The notes below the pieces were generated by a model. That model was not told the DNA's origin. It made no database searches and worked only from the letters and a program-made list of their open reading frames with translations. From positions 44,177 through 108,176 of the forward strand of contig CAMCXZ010000001.1 of the NCBI GenBank assembly GCA_945883725.1: a DNA stretch of 64,000 nucleotides, written 5' to 3'. A program made the position numbers and the translations under genes. Positions within the stretch are counted from its first letter, which is position 1. Every line of letters starts with the position of its first letter. This DNA comes from Bifidobacterium breve. Lineage in GTDB: Bacteria; Actinomycetota; Actinomycetes; Nanopelagicales; Nanopelagicaceae. This document shows positions 18,478 through 28,211 of the stretch, one piece after another.

Positions 18478-18828
18478 ATGGAAATTATCATTCAGTTGAG
18501 AAATGCCCAGGTTGCCGAAGATTTCAAAGGAATTGTTAACGAGAAACTTAAAGCGCTAGCAAGATTTAATGTGAAAATGGATCGGGTCGAAGTCGAAGTA
18601 ATTGAAGAGAAAAACCCGCGTCAAGGCAAACACGATCACAAAGTAGTTATAACTTCACGCGGTGCTGGTCCGTTACTGCGTGCCGAAGCTGCTGAATTCA
18701 ACGGTGTAGCAGCATTTGATAAAGCTATTGCCAGCTTCGAACTACAAATCCGCAAAGCTCATGAGCGTGCAAAAGAGCACGGCCGAGACACTTTGCGAGA
18801 TCGAGCTATAGATTTAAATAATCTCTGA
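18478..18828 (+). CDS. hpf: Short-form ribosome hibernation promoting factor (HPF/RaiA)
   Basis: S30AE-fold protein that binds the decoding centre of idle ribosomes. The 116 residues cover only the N-terminal domain (MEIIIQLRNAQVAEDFKGIV; KHDHKVVITSRGAGPLLRAE; AFDKAIASFELQIRKAHERAK). Most actinobacteria carry a long form of about 200 or more residues with a C-terminal dimerization domain; that domain is missing. In relatives the gene sits between comF and secA, whereas here it lies 11 kb away. Its last 15 bases overlap the convergent terC gene. Confidence 0.88.
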   Translation: MEIIIQLRNAQVAEDFKGIVNEKLKALARFNVKMDRVEVEVIEEKNPRQGKHDHKVVITSRGAGPLLRAEAAEFNGVAAFDKAIASFELQIRKAHERAKEHGRDTLRDRAIDLNNL

Positions 18829-19728
18829 GCCATCTTTACGAGTAGCAGTAAGGCTTGCTACAGCGGTAATCAACAGAGTTGCGACAATTACGCCCAGGCT
18901 AAACTCGATCGACACGTGAGGCACTTCAATGCCAGCAATCTCGTGAATTCCAATACCGTGGAATGCTTCAAAGAACATTTTGACGCCGATAAATGCCAAG
19001 ATAATTGAAAGTCCTTTTGAAAGAAATACCAATCTCTTAAGCAGTCCTTGTAATAGGAAATAAAGTTGACGTAGGCCCATTAGCGCAAAGATATTGGCTG
19101 TTGCCACAATGTAAGGGTCTTTAGTAATTCCAAAGATGGCGGGAATCGAATCAAGTGCGAATACTAAGTCGGTAACTCCAAGAGTCAGCAAAGCAATCGT
19201 AAAGGTTGAAGCGCCTCTTGCCCGTAATAATTTCACGATTTTACTGTCATCCGGCGTCGTCTCGTGATCTTCTTTTTCGATTAATAATCGATATGCCGTG
19301 TAGATCAAGAAAGCTCCGAATAAGAAGAAGGCACTTGAGAAGCGAGTAATGATCGCAGTTCCTGCGGCGATAAAGATTCCACGCAATACCAGAGCAATGA
19401 TAATTCCTAATAGAAGAACCAACTGTTGTTTGGTTTTATCAATCTGTAGGCGACTTAAAATAATTACAAACACAAAGATGTTGTCAACAGAAAGAGCGTA
19501 CTCAGTTAGCCATCCTGCGAAAAATTCTTTTTGAGCAGTCTCACTTGGAGTCCAGTTAGGCATGAAGTAACCAAAGGCAATCGCAGCTGAAACATAGATA
19601 ACTGTCCAGATTGCAGCTTCTGCGGTGCTGGTCTCTTTATTTCTGCGCAGAATTGCGATTATCAAGTCGAAGGCAATCACTGCTGAAAGGATGCCAATTG
19701 TTACAAACCAAGTCGTAGTCGATTCCAT
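18814..19728 (-). CDS. TerC/Alx-family integral membrane protein
   Basis: A 304-residue protein with about seven to nine membrane helices and the family signatures EYALSVDNIFVF and ALDSIPAIFGITKDPYIV, whose acidic residues lie within the membrane. TerC/Alx proteins are associated with tellurite resistance and, more recently, with manganese export linked to metalation of secreted enzymes. A -10 box TAAAGT places transcription at the start codon, so no leader RNA element is expected. The gene overlaps hpf tail to tail. Confidence 0.92.
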   Translation of the reverse strand: MESTTTWFVTIGILSAVIAFDLIIAILRRNKETSTAEAAIWTVIYVSAAIAFGYFMPNWTPSETAQKEFFAGWLTEYALSVDNIFVFVIILSRLQIDKTKQQLVLLLGIIIALVLRGIFIAAGTAIITRFSSAFFLFGAFLIYTAYRLLIEKEDHETTPDDSKIVKLLRARGASTFTIALLTLGVTDLVFALDSIPAIFGITKDPYIVATANIFALMGLRQLYFLLQGLLKRLVFLSKGLSIILAFIGVKMFFEAFHGIGIHEIAGIEVPHVSIEFSLGVIVATLLITAVASLTATRKDGSEII

Positions 19729-19734
19729 GGCGCA

Positions 19735-19740
19735 ACTTTA
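19735..19740 (-). promoter_or_regulatory. -10 box TAAAGT, leaderless start of terC-like gene
   Basis: On the minus strand TAAAGT ends seven bases before the ATG at 19728. The remaining divergent region up to 19977 shows no recognisable RNA element. Confidence 0.5.
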
Positions 19741-19977
19741 CATATTGTGAGGAATTCTTACCGCGTGAACCAAACGGCTCGCCCTGTTATGAGGTCTAAC
19801 TCACGATTTTCACAGGCAGGTGAGCCACTTAAGGAAAGATAATTTCGTTGGGCGAAGTTACGGCGCATACCTAACTTTTAGCCACTTGACCATCAAAGCA
19901 AGGCGGAAATGTAACGCAGGTGCTTAATCCGAGCTTTATATGCTTTATTACCGACCTGTCGATCAATTCTCATAAGT

Positions 19978-21320
<1,343 letters not shown>

Positions 21321-21321
<1 letters not shown>

Positions 21322-21881
21322 TGACTCGAACAAAGAAGGCCACCTTAATTTCCCTTTCAATTTTGTTAACTCTCTCAACACTTACCGGATGTGGAGCTAA
21401 ATCAGTGTCAAACGATGCAACAGCGAGTAGCCCAACAGCGAGTAGCCCAACAGCTCCACCAACAGTTGGCAGGACTAACCCAACTCCACCAGCAACTAAC
21501 CCAACTGTCTCAGGTGATGTTGGCAGCAAGCCAGTAATTGGTGCGCCACAAGGTGCGGCACCAACAACGCTAGTTACCAATGACATCATCGTTGGTAATG
21601 GCAAAGAAGCAGTTGCCACTTCAACTCTTACAGTTCATTACACACTTATGGCTTGGTCAACTGGTCAAGTTGTTGAATCATCATGGGATAGCGGATCTCC
21701 TGCCGAATTCCCATTATCTGGTGTGATCTTGGGCTGGCAGCAAGGTATTCCTGGAATGAAAGAGGGCGGTCGTCGCTTACTAGTTATTCCAGCTGAACTT
21801 GGTTATGGCGCTGCCGGTGGTGGTCCAATTGGACCAAATGAAACTTTAATTTTCGTCGTAGACGTTATTTCAGTTTCTTAA
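21321..21881 (+). CDS. Lipoprotein FKBP-type peptidyl-prolyl cis-trans isomerase
   Basis: Surface-anchored folding catalyst. The 186-residue protein has a signal peptide with lipobox LTGC (Cys about 24), a Thr/Pro/Ala-rich linker (about 30-75) containing a duplicated 15-base unit, and a C-terminal FKBP domain (VHYTLMAWSTGQVVESSW, GVILGWQQGIPGMKEGGRR, IPAELGYGAAG). ATG overlaps the argG stop (TAATG), an odd metabolic pairing that likely reflects shared transcription only. Confidence 0.92.
21421..21450 (+). repeat. 15-bp tandem duplication in lipoprotein linker
   Basis: CAGCGAGTAGCCCAA occurs twice in tandem, encoding a repeated TASSP unit in frame within the linker of the FKBP lipoprotein. 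Confidence 0.8.
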
Positions 21882-21895
21882 AAACACCTAGCTAC

Positions 21896-22966
21896 TTAGC
21901 CGCGATAGGTACGGCCACGCTCTAACGGTGCTGGCCAACTAATCATTTCTTTAAGTTCTTCAGCAGCAGCCATCGCCCAGCGTGGATTTCTAATCATCGC
22001 GCGCGCTAAAAATACGGCATCTGCTTTATTTGAGTTAATGATTTCCTGTGCTTGATGCGGGTCTGTAATCGCACCAACGGCTGCAACTGCGATATCTGAT
22101 TCAACTTTGATAGCTTGCGCAAATGGCACTTGGTAACCAGGTACTGGCTTAATTGGCGCATTATGTAAGTTACCGCCAGATGAAACGTCAATTAAGTCAA
22201 CGCCAATTTCTTTTAGTAGCTTGCAGAGTTCTACCGAATCAATAATCTGCCAACCTTCATCTGACCAGTCACTTGCTGAAATGCGAATAAATAGTGGAGT
22301 CGAATCTGGAATCGCACCGCGGACGGCAACCGCAACTTCCATTAAAAACCTAACACGATTTTCGAATGAGCCACCGTATTCATCACTGCGAAAATTCGAT
22401 AGCGGTGAATAAAATTGATGAAGCAGATAACCGTGTGCTGCGTGTATTTCAACCACATCGAATCCAGCCTTGATTGCATTTTTAGCTGCATGAGCAAAGT
22501 CTTTTACCAGCTGATGTATCTGCGGAACTGTTAGTGCAAGTGGCTCAGGCATTCCGTGAAATGCTTGCGCTGATGCGGATTGCGTAGTCCAGCCACCCTC
22601 AGCAGGTGTAGCCATTAAATGATCATCAGATGGTCGCATGGTTGAACCTTTGCGACCAGCATGCGCCAATTGAATTCCCATTGCTACACCTTGAGTATGT
22701 GCGAAATCATTTATTTTTTTAAAGGCAGCTATTTGTTTATCGTTATAAATTCCGGGACAACCAATTGAAATTCGACCTTCTGGAACGACGCCAGAAGCCT
22801 CGGCCATAACTAAGCCAGCTTCACCAGTTGCGAAAGAACCTAAGTGCGCCATATGCCAGTCGCCTACGACGCCATCAACGGCTGAGTACTGACACATCGG
22901 ACTAACCCAAACTCGATTCTTGATTGTTAAGCCGCGAAGCGTAATTGGATCGAATAAGTTGCTCAT
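21896..22966 (-). CDS. Old-yellow-enzyme family NADH:flavin oxidoreductase (YqjM-like)
   Basis: FMN-dependent ene-reductase homologue. The 356-residue TIM-barrel protein starts LFDPITLRGLTIKNRVWVSPMCQYS, which has the YqjM-type flavin-contacting cysteine, and includes GIQLAHAGRKGS, the catalytic-site EIHAAHGYLLHQF and the phosphate-binding end region VFLARAMIRNPRW. The physiological substrate is unknown. It lies divergent from the FMN-controlled riboflavin operon, whose product supplies its cofactor; that may be coincidence. Confidence 0.92.
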   Translation of the reverse strand: MSNLFDPITLRGLTIKNRVWVSPMCQYSAVDGVVGDWHMAHLGSFATGEAGLVMAEASGVVPEGRISIGCPGIYNDKQIAAFKKINDFAHTQGVAMGIQLAHAGRKGSTMRPSDDHLMATPAEGGWTTQSASAQAFHGMPEPLALTVPQIHQLVKDFAHAAKNAIKAGFDVVEIHAAHGYLLHQFYSPLSNFRSDEYGGSFENRVRFLMEVAVAVRGAIPDSTPLFIRISASDWSDEGWQIIDSVELCKLLKEIGVDLIDVSSGGNLHNAPIKPVPGYQVPFAQAIKVESDIAVAAVGAITDPHQAQEIINSNKADAVFLARAMIRNPRWAMAAAEELKEMISWPAPLERGRTYRG

Positions 22967-22972
22967 AAATCC

Positions 22973-22978
22973 AGTTTA
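22973..22978 (-). promoter_or_regulatory. -10 box TAAACT, leaderless start of OYE gene
   Basis: On the minus strand TAAACT ends seven bases before the ATG at 22966. Confidence 0.5.
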
Positions 22979-23021
22979 GGCCCAAAGCGAACGCTGCGAC
23001 TTTTTAGTCAAAGGCTTACCG

Positions 23022-23030
23022 TGCTAACGT
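23022..23030 (+). promoter_or_regulatory. Extended -10 promoter of the riboflavin operon
   Basis: TGC-TAACGT is an extended -10 element 9 bases upstream of the FMN aptamer, so transcription would begin right at the riboswitch. A weak TTAGTC-like -35 lies upstream. Confidence 0.45.
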
Positions 23031-23038
23031 TAAGCAAT

Positions 23039-23160
23039 TGTTTCCGGGGTCGGTGTAATTCCGAACCGGCAGTGAAAGTCTGCGACCCGAACGCATCCAG
23101 CGCTCGGTGGACTTGGTGTAATTCCAAGACCGACGGTTAAAGTCCGGATGAGAGGAAACA
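23039..23160 (+). promoter_or_regulatory. FMN riboswitch aptamer (RFN element)
   Basis: Closing stem TGTTTCC (23039-23045) pairs with GGAAACA (23154-23160). Between them are the conserved RFN segments GGGGTCGGTG, ATTCCGAACCGGC, AGTCTGCGACCCG, the variable arm, and GACCGACGG...AGTCCGGATGAGAGG. It precedes ribD and senses FMN to repress the operon. Confidence 0.95.
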
Positions 23161-23166
23161 TTATTT

Positions 23167-23271
23167 AGGTGGGCTAACCATGCCTGCCTAGGTTTGTCAT
23201 TCAGGGGCAAAACTCTGATTGCACAGTAGGCACCCCGGAAATCGCTACTAAAGATTTCTAACGGGAGGTGC
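23167..23271 (+). promoter_or_regulatory. Riboswitch expression platform with Shine-Dalgarno-masking hairpin
   Basis: AGGTGGGC/GCCTGCCT (23167-23189) forms one hairpin. A second (23230-23271) pairs GCACCCC with GGGAGGTGC, one A bulged, over an inner GAAATC/GATTTC stem (23238-23258); it buries the only strong ribosome site, GGGAGGTG (23263-23270). No terminator T-run is present, so control is probably translational. Confidence 0.7.
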
Positions 23272-23295
23272 GACATTAGCGAGTTAGATATTTCG

Positions 23296-24285
23296 ATGCT
23301 CAAGCGAGCTAATGAATTAGCGCGCCTTGGCTTAGGTTTAACTGGGTCAAATCCAATTGTGGGCGCCGTTGTAGTCGATACTGCAGGAAAAGTTGTCGGC
23401 GAAGGCTTCCATAAGAGTGGCCCACACGCCGAAGTTGTTGCGCTAGAACAAGCAGCCCAATTAGCAAGAGGTGCAACACTTTTTGTGACGCTGGAACCAT
23501 GTAATCACCATGGAAAAACTGGGCCGTGCACCGAAGCGATTATTAAAGCCGGTATCACTAAAGTCGTTTATGCCGTGAGCGACCCAAGCAACTTAGCTGG
23601 CGGTGGAGCTAAAGCACTGGCTGCAGCTGGCCTAGAAGTTGAATTCAACTCTGAAGTTACCGAGATTGCTCACAGCAATCGAGCCTGGCTACATAAAATT
23701 AAAAACAACCGCCCTTATTTCATCTGGAAAATTGCGACCACGCTGGATGGTCGAACTGCCGCAACTGATGGCAGCTCAAAATGGATCACTGGCCCCGAAT
23801 CACGCGCCGAAGTTAGCCAACTACGTTTCGAGAGTAGCGCAATCTTGATTGGTACCGCAACGGCGCTGGCCGATAATCCAAATCTGATTCCGAGAGATTT
23901 GAAAACAGCAGAGCAGAAGAATCCAGTAAGAATCGTGATGGGCTTGCGTGAGATCCCAAGTGAGTTCAATCTGCATAATGAGGCAGCTGAAACGGTATTC
24001 CTACGTAGCCATGACTTTTCTGAACTATTAAAGCTTTGTGCTGAGCGCGATTTCAACCAAGTATTTGTTGAGTCAGGCAGTGAATTAGGAACTGCATTGC
24101 TAAAAGCGGGATTAATCGATGAATTAATTATTTTCCAAGCTGCCAGCTTGCTCGGTTCTGGTCTCTCTTTTATTGGCGACCTAGGAGCAACCAGTATCAA
24201 GGAAAAGATGGACTTTTTGATCAGAGATGTTGCGCAATTTGGAAATGATTTAAAGATCACTTTGACCAAAGAAACGGGGCTCTAA
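23296..24285 (+). CDS. ribD: Bifunctional riboflavin deaminase/reductase RibD
   Basis: Catalyses the second and third steps of riboflavin synthesis from the GTP branch: pyrimidine deamination then side-chain reduction. The N-terminal deaminase domain has the zinc motif HAEVVALEQA with CNHHGKTGPC; the C-terminal reductase domain starts near KIATTLDGRTAATDGSSKWITG. From the ATG the protein is 329 residues. The strong ribosome site (23263-23270) instead suits an in-frame ATT at 23275, which would add seven residues (ISELDIS) that fit the usual family N-terminus. First gene of the riboswitch-controlled operon. Confidence 0.93.
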   Translation: MLKRANELARLGLGLTGSNPIVGAVVVDTAGKVVGEGFHKSGPHAEVVALEQAAQLARGATLFVTLEPCNHHGKTGPCTEAIIKAGITKVVYAVSDPSNLAGGGAKALAAAGLEVEFNSEVTEIAHSNRAWLHKIKNNRPYFIWKIATTLDGRTAATDGSSKWITGPESRAEVSQLRFESSAILIGTATALADNPNLIPRDLKTAEQKNPVRIVMGLREIPSEFNLHNEAAETVFLRSHDFSELLKLCAERDFNQVFVESGSELGTALLKAGLIDELIIFQAASLLGSGLSFIGDLGATSIKEKMDFLIRDVAQFGNDLKITLTKETGL

Positions 24286-24894
24286 ATGTTTACTGGTCTA
24301 GTTGAAAGCTTAGGCAAAGTATCGAGCATCGCAATTGCCACCGACTCTGCTGTGATCACCTTTGATTCAGTGCTGTTTGCCGATCAGTTAAATATTGGAG
24401 ATTCGGTATCGGTAAACGGAACTTGTCTTACGGTGACCAAGCTTGGCAGCGATTCGTTTTCAGTTGATGTCATGACACAAACGCTAAAACTAACTTCACT
24501 GCAGAACCTAGAAAAAGGCGATGCGGTAAATCTAGAGCGAGCTGCCCTTGTCAGTTCTCGCCTGGGTGGCCATATCGTGCAAGGTCATATTGACGGCACT
24601 GGTTCGATCGCGCAATTAGCACCAGGTGAAAAATGGCTACAGATGGATATTCAGTTTCCGAGTGATCTTATGAAATATGTAGTACCGCAAGGTTCAATTT
24701 GCATCGATGGCGTTTCACTTACCGTGGGTTCCGTCTCTGATGATCTAAATCAAATCACGGTTTGGTTGATTCCAGAGACACTGGCGAAGACAAATTTGTC
24801 GGCAAAAGAACCTGGCGATCTAGTAAATATTGAAGTTGATGTTCTAGCCAAATATGTTGAACGACTTACTAAAAGAGATAACTCAAATGGATAG
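24286..24894 (+). CDS. ribE: Riboflavin synthase, alpha subunit
   Basis: Dismutates two 6,7-dimethyl-8-ribityllumazine molecules to riboflavin. The 202-residue protein is a tandem duplication: repeat one starts MFTGLVESLGKV with GDSVSVNGTCLTV, repeat two starts around GGHIVQGHIDGTG with GSICIDGVSLTV. ATG abuts the ribD stop codon, and the end overlaps the ribBA start by eight bases, so the operon is translationally coupled. Confidence 0.96.
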   Translation: MFTGLVESLGKVSSIAIATDSAVITFDSVLFADQLNIGDSVSVNGTCLTVTKLGSDSFSVDVMTQTLKLTSLQNLEKGDAVNLERAALVSSRLGGHIVQGHIDGTGSIAQLAPGEKWLQMDIQFPSDLMKYVVPQGSICIDGVSLTVGSVSDDLNQITVWLIPETLAKTNLSAKEPGDLVNIEVDVLAKYVERLTKRDNSNG

Positions 24895-26107
24895 AACTCT
24901 AAAAGATATTGCTGAGGCAGTAGAGATCTTTGCCCAAGGCAAATTCTTAATTGTGATCGATGATGAAAATCGCGAGAATGAAGGCGATTTGATCATCTCT
25001 GGCGCGAAAATCTCTGATCAAGATATGGCATTTCTAATTCGCCATACTTCCGGAATCATCTGCTCAGCAATTAGTGCCAAACGAGCCAAAGATCTGAATT
25101 TGCCGATCATGGTTAGCGAGAATGAAGATCTACGTCGCACCGCTTTTACCGTTTCGATTGACGCTAAAGCCGGTCTAACAACTGGCATTAGCGCCGCAGA
25201 ACGTGCCAACACAGTCCGTCAGTTGGCTGCAAGTACTAGTAAGGCCGCAGACTTCATTCGCCCCGGCCATGTTTTTCCATTAATTTCTCACCCAGAAGGT
25301 TTAGCGGGCCGAAGTGGTCATACCGAAGCCGGATTAGCGCTTTGCCAATTAGCAAACCTAGGTGAATCTGGCGTTCTATCTGAGCTAGTAAATGACGATG
25401 GCACGGTTATGAAAGGCCAGCAACTCTTTGATTTCGCAGCAGAAGTTCAAATTCCAGTTATCACTATTGAAGATCTAGCAAAGTATGCGATTGATAATTT
25501 ACCAAAGAGCAAAATCGTGGCAGAAGAAGTTAAGTGGGCTCAGTTGCCACACGAGAGCGGTAACTGGCAGATCACCACATTCAAGGGTGACTCGGGTGTT
25601 GATCACGCGGTTTTGAAGTTTGGCGAAGATGCAATTAGAACAGATCAGACGCTAATCAGAGCACACTCAGAATGCTTAACTGGCGATGCTTTCGATTCAC
25701 TGCGATGTGATTGCGGCGAACAGTTAAAGAGTTCATTTGATCTGATTGCGCAAAAAGGTTTTGGCTACATCATCTATCTGCGTGGGCAAGAAGGACGCGG
25801 TATCGGGTTAAGTGAGAAGATAAAGGCGTATCTATTACAAGATGCTGGCTTAGATACCATCGCAGCGAATATTGAACTGGGTCACCAAAACGATATTCGC
25901 GATTGGCAAGACTTAATTTCCATCCTGGATCAATTAGAAATCAAGGATGTTGAATTGATAACCAATAACCAAGCAAAAGTTGATGCCGTAGTAAAAAGTG
26001 GCAGATCCGTGCAAGTTATCGCAGTGGCACCTGCGGTAAATCAATTTAATCGCACCTATTTGCTTACTAAGAAGGATAAAATGAAACACATGTTAGGGGA
26101 GATCTAA
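24887..26107 (+). CDS. ribBA: Bifunctional DHBP synthase / GTP cyclohydrolase II
   Basis: Supplies both riboflavin precursors: 3,4-dihydroxy-2-butanone 4-phosphate and the GTP-derived pyrimidine. The 406-residue product begins MDRTLKDIAEAVE. The N-terminal RibB domain has DDENRENEGDLI and RPGHVFPLISHPEGLAGRSGHTEA; the C-terminal RibA domain has the zinc cluster SECLTGDAFDSLRCDCG and RGQEGRGIGL. A longer frame from 24854 is less likely because it would overlap ribE by 41 bases. TAATG links it to ribH. Confidence 0.95.
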   Translation: MDRTLKDIAEAVEIFAQGKFLIVIDDENRENEGDLIISGAKISDQDMAFLIRHTSGIICSAISAKRAKDLNLPIMVSENEDLRRTAFTVSIDAKAGLTTGISAAERANTVRQLAASTSKAADFIRPGHVFPLISHPEGLAGRSGHTEAGLALCQLANLGESGVLSELVNDDGTVMKGQQLFDFAAEVQIPVITIEDLAKYAIDNLPKSKIVAEEVKWAQLPHESGNWQITTFKGDSGVDHAVLKFGEDAIRTDQTLIRAHSECLTGDAFDSLRCDCGEQLKSSFDLIAQKGFGYIIYLRGQEGRGIGLSEKIKAYLLQDAGLDTIAANIELGHQNDIRDWQDLISILDQLEIKDVELITNNQAKVDAVVKSGRSVQVIAVAPAVNQFNRTYLLTKKDKMKHMLGEI

Positions 26108-26574
26108 TGGCCGGAACGTCACCAACTTTAGAATCACTTAATCTAAAGGCGCTAAAAGGTAAGAAAGTAGCCATTATTTCAGCGCAATGGCATCCAGAGA
26201 TCTGTGACAACTTAGCCGCTGGTGCTGAACTGATTTTCAAAGCAGCACAAGTTGAATACGAAACCTTTACTGTTTCCGGTTCCTTCGAACTACCGCTGGC
26301 TGCCCAATTAAAGCTAGATCAAGGTTTCGATGGCGCTGTAGTTCTGGGCTTAGTTATGCGTGGCGATACTTCGCACTTTGATTACATTTGCCAAGGCGTC
26401 ACCTCAGGTGTCATGCAAGTTTCGTTAGAGAAATCAAAGCCAGTTGGTTTTGGCGTCTTAATGTGTGACAACTTAAAGCAAGCGACTGAACGCTCAAATG
26501 TGGGTCTAGGAATTGGGAACAAAGGCGAAGAAGCAGCACTTGCTGTTCTTGCACTTTGGAATTTAGCTAGGTAA
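26107..26574 (+). CDS. ribH: 6,7-dimethyl-8-ribityllumazine synthase
   Basis: Condenses the RibB product with the RibD-derived pyrimidine to form lumazine. The 155-residue protein has the substrate segments SAQWHPEICDNL, VSGSFELPLAA, VLGLVMRGDTSHFDYIC and FGVLMCDN, and the proton-shuttling histidine region. Its ATG overlaps the ribBA stop. The last 12 bases overlap the convergent amidohydrolase gene, closing the riboflavin operon. Confidence 0.96.
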   Translation: MAGTSPTLESLNLKALKGKKVAIISAQWHPEICDNLAAGAELIFKAAQVEYETFTVSGSFELPLAAQLKLDQGFDGAVVLGLVMRGDTSHFDYICQGVTSGVMQVSLEKSKPVGFGVLMCDNLKQATERSNVGLGIGNKGEEAALAVLALWNLAR

Positions 26575-28164
26575 AACTTTTCTACCTCTTCGGTATGTAG
26601 CTAAGACGTTTATCTCACGCACCTCATGCGGATTGGTTTGAAGTGGATTGCGATCAAGAATTATGAAATCAGCAATCTTGCCAACTTCTAAAGTGCCATA
26701 GTCAGCTTCGCGAAATAGTTGGTGAGCAACAGCTGCGGTATAGAAGTGCATGGCTTCTTCAATAGTTATTGCTTGTTCAATACTCCAACCTTCTGGCGGT
26801 TGTTGATCGGGGGATTGGCGGTGAACTGGCACGGCAAGTGCCACAAGTGGCGTGAAATCTGTGATCGGCCAATCGCTGCCAAAGCTAATCCGCGCACCTG
26901 AATCGATCACTTTGCGTAATTGGTACTGCTGATTATTTCTAGCCTCACCAATGCGCGGCAAAATTAAATCTTTATTCATCGGATCTAAATAAGTCCAGAG
27001 TGGTTGGAAATTAGCGATTACACCGAGGCCCGCAAACCGAGGTAAATCAACGGGATCAATCAACTGCGCATGAGTGATAACTGGGCGACGATCCCAACTT
27101 GGATTACTTGCGATAACAGCTTCGATCGCGTCGAGTGCTTGTCGCACAGCAGCATCACCAATGGCATGAATATGTAGCTGCAGACCTTCTCTATCAAAGG
27201 TCGTTGCCGCCTCGATAATTTCCGTATCGCTCCAGATCAAAAGACCTTTACTAGTCGGGTCATCTAGGTATGGCTGAAGCACTGCGGCAGTTCCGGCAGA
27301 TAGTGCGCCATCGCAAATGAATTTAACTGACCTGGCAGTTAGCCCAGCATCTGTTGGTAGTGCCTCAACTTGTGCTCGCATCTGCTTGTAGTAATCAACT
27401 CGACTACGCCATTTTTGGGGCTGGGCTAGGAAAGTTAAATTCATATCTACTTTTAAGTTGCCGGTCTTAGCTGCTTCCACATAAATCTCAGTCATGCCAT
27501 CTTCTACCCAGGCATCCATCGAACAGGTAACACCAGCAGCTAAGTTTTGATCACTCGCCCAGGCGATCGCAGCTAGTTCATCCTGCAGAGTTCGTTCTGC
27601 TGCAAGTTTGGTTATCAAATCCATTGCAGCAGGTTCACGCAAAGTTCCTTTTGGTGATCTGTCATCACGTCTAGCAATAGTTCCACCATCAGGATCTTTG
27701 GTAGAAGATGTTAGGTCAGCAATTTCAAGTGCCTTGCTATTAACCCAAATCGTATGATGGTCAACAGCATGTAACACAACTGGGCGATCGCTAACTGCTT
27801 CATCGAGCCAATGGGCATCGAAGTCACCACGTTCAACTATGGCTGCCTCATATGCACCACCAATAATCCATTTTGAATTCGGATTAGCATCTGCAAATCT
27901 CTTCACCTCAGCCACAATCTCAGCCACAGATTGCAACCCATTTACTTTAGGCCCCTGGGCTTCGCGCCCGGCAAAAAGTGGGTGTGCGTGCCCATCGGCA
28001 AATGCTGGCATTACAAAAGCACCTGCTAAATCAATAGTTTGGTCAGCTTCGCTGGTACTGGCATCTAAACCATGAGCCATAACTCGCCCATCTATGATCA
28101 AAAGCGCATCACTCATCTGACCAAGACGGGTCCAAACAGAGCCATTTATTAACAGAGTTCTCAC
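26563..28164 (-). CDS. Amidohydrolase-family metal-dependent hydrolase (YtcJ-like)
   Basis: A 533-residue amidohydrolase-superfamily protein. Metal-binding HAHP is near residue 60 (MPAFADGHAHPLF); HAIGDAAVRQALDAIE supplies another conserved metal histidine and FGSDWPITDFTPL the C-terminal aspartate. This arrangement is that of the YtcJ/NfdA branch, which hydrolyses N-formyl or similar amides; the substrate here is unknown. Translation starts at a GTG (28164), and TATTCT ends eight bases upstream. It is convergent with ribH and divergent from the b5-like gene, whose promoter overlaps. Confidence 0.9.
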   Translation of the reverse strand: MRTLLINGSVWTRLGQMSDALLIIDGRVMAHGLDASTSEADQTIDLAGAFVMPAFADGHAHPLFAGREAQGPKVNGLQSVAEIVAEVKRFADANPNSKWIIGGAYEAAIVERGDFDAHWLDEAVSDRPVVLHAVDHHTIWVNSKALEIADLTSSTKDPDGGTIARRDDRSPKGTLREPAAMDLITKLAAERTLQDELAAIAWASDQNLAAGVTCSMDAWVEDGMTEIYVEAAKTGNLKVDMNLTFLAQPQKWRSRVDYYKQMRAQVEALPTDAGLTARSVKFICDGALSAGTAAVLQPYLDDPTSKGLLIWSDTEIIEAATTFDREGLQLHIHAIGDAAVRQALDAIEAVIASNPSWDRRPVITHAQLIDPVDLPRFAGLGVIANFQPLWTYLDPMNKDLILPRIGEARNNQQYQLRKVIDSGARISFGSDWPITDFTPLVALAVPVHRQSPDQQPPEGWSIEQAITIEEAMHFYTAAVAHQLFREADYGTLEVGKIADFIILDRNPLQTNPHEVREINVLATYRRGRKVLPS

Positions 28165-28171
28165 AGACGCA

Positions 28172-28177
28172 AGAATA
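28172..28177 (-). promoter_or_regulatory. -10 box TATTCT for amidohydrolase
   Basis: On the minus strand TATTCT ends eight bases before the GTG start at 28164, consistent with a leaderless transcript. Confidence 0.45.
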
Positions 28178-28199
28178 TGCGTACTAAAGATTCCTGCGC

Positions 28200-28205
28200 T
28201 ATTTT
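28200..28205 (+). promoter_or_regulatory. -10 box TATTTT, leaderless start of b5-like gene
   Basis: TATTTT ends seven bases before the ATG at 28212. Its -35 zone would overlap the divergent amidohydrolase -10 box, so the two promoters may compete. Confidence 0.5.
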
Positions 28206-28211
28206 TAACTC

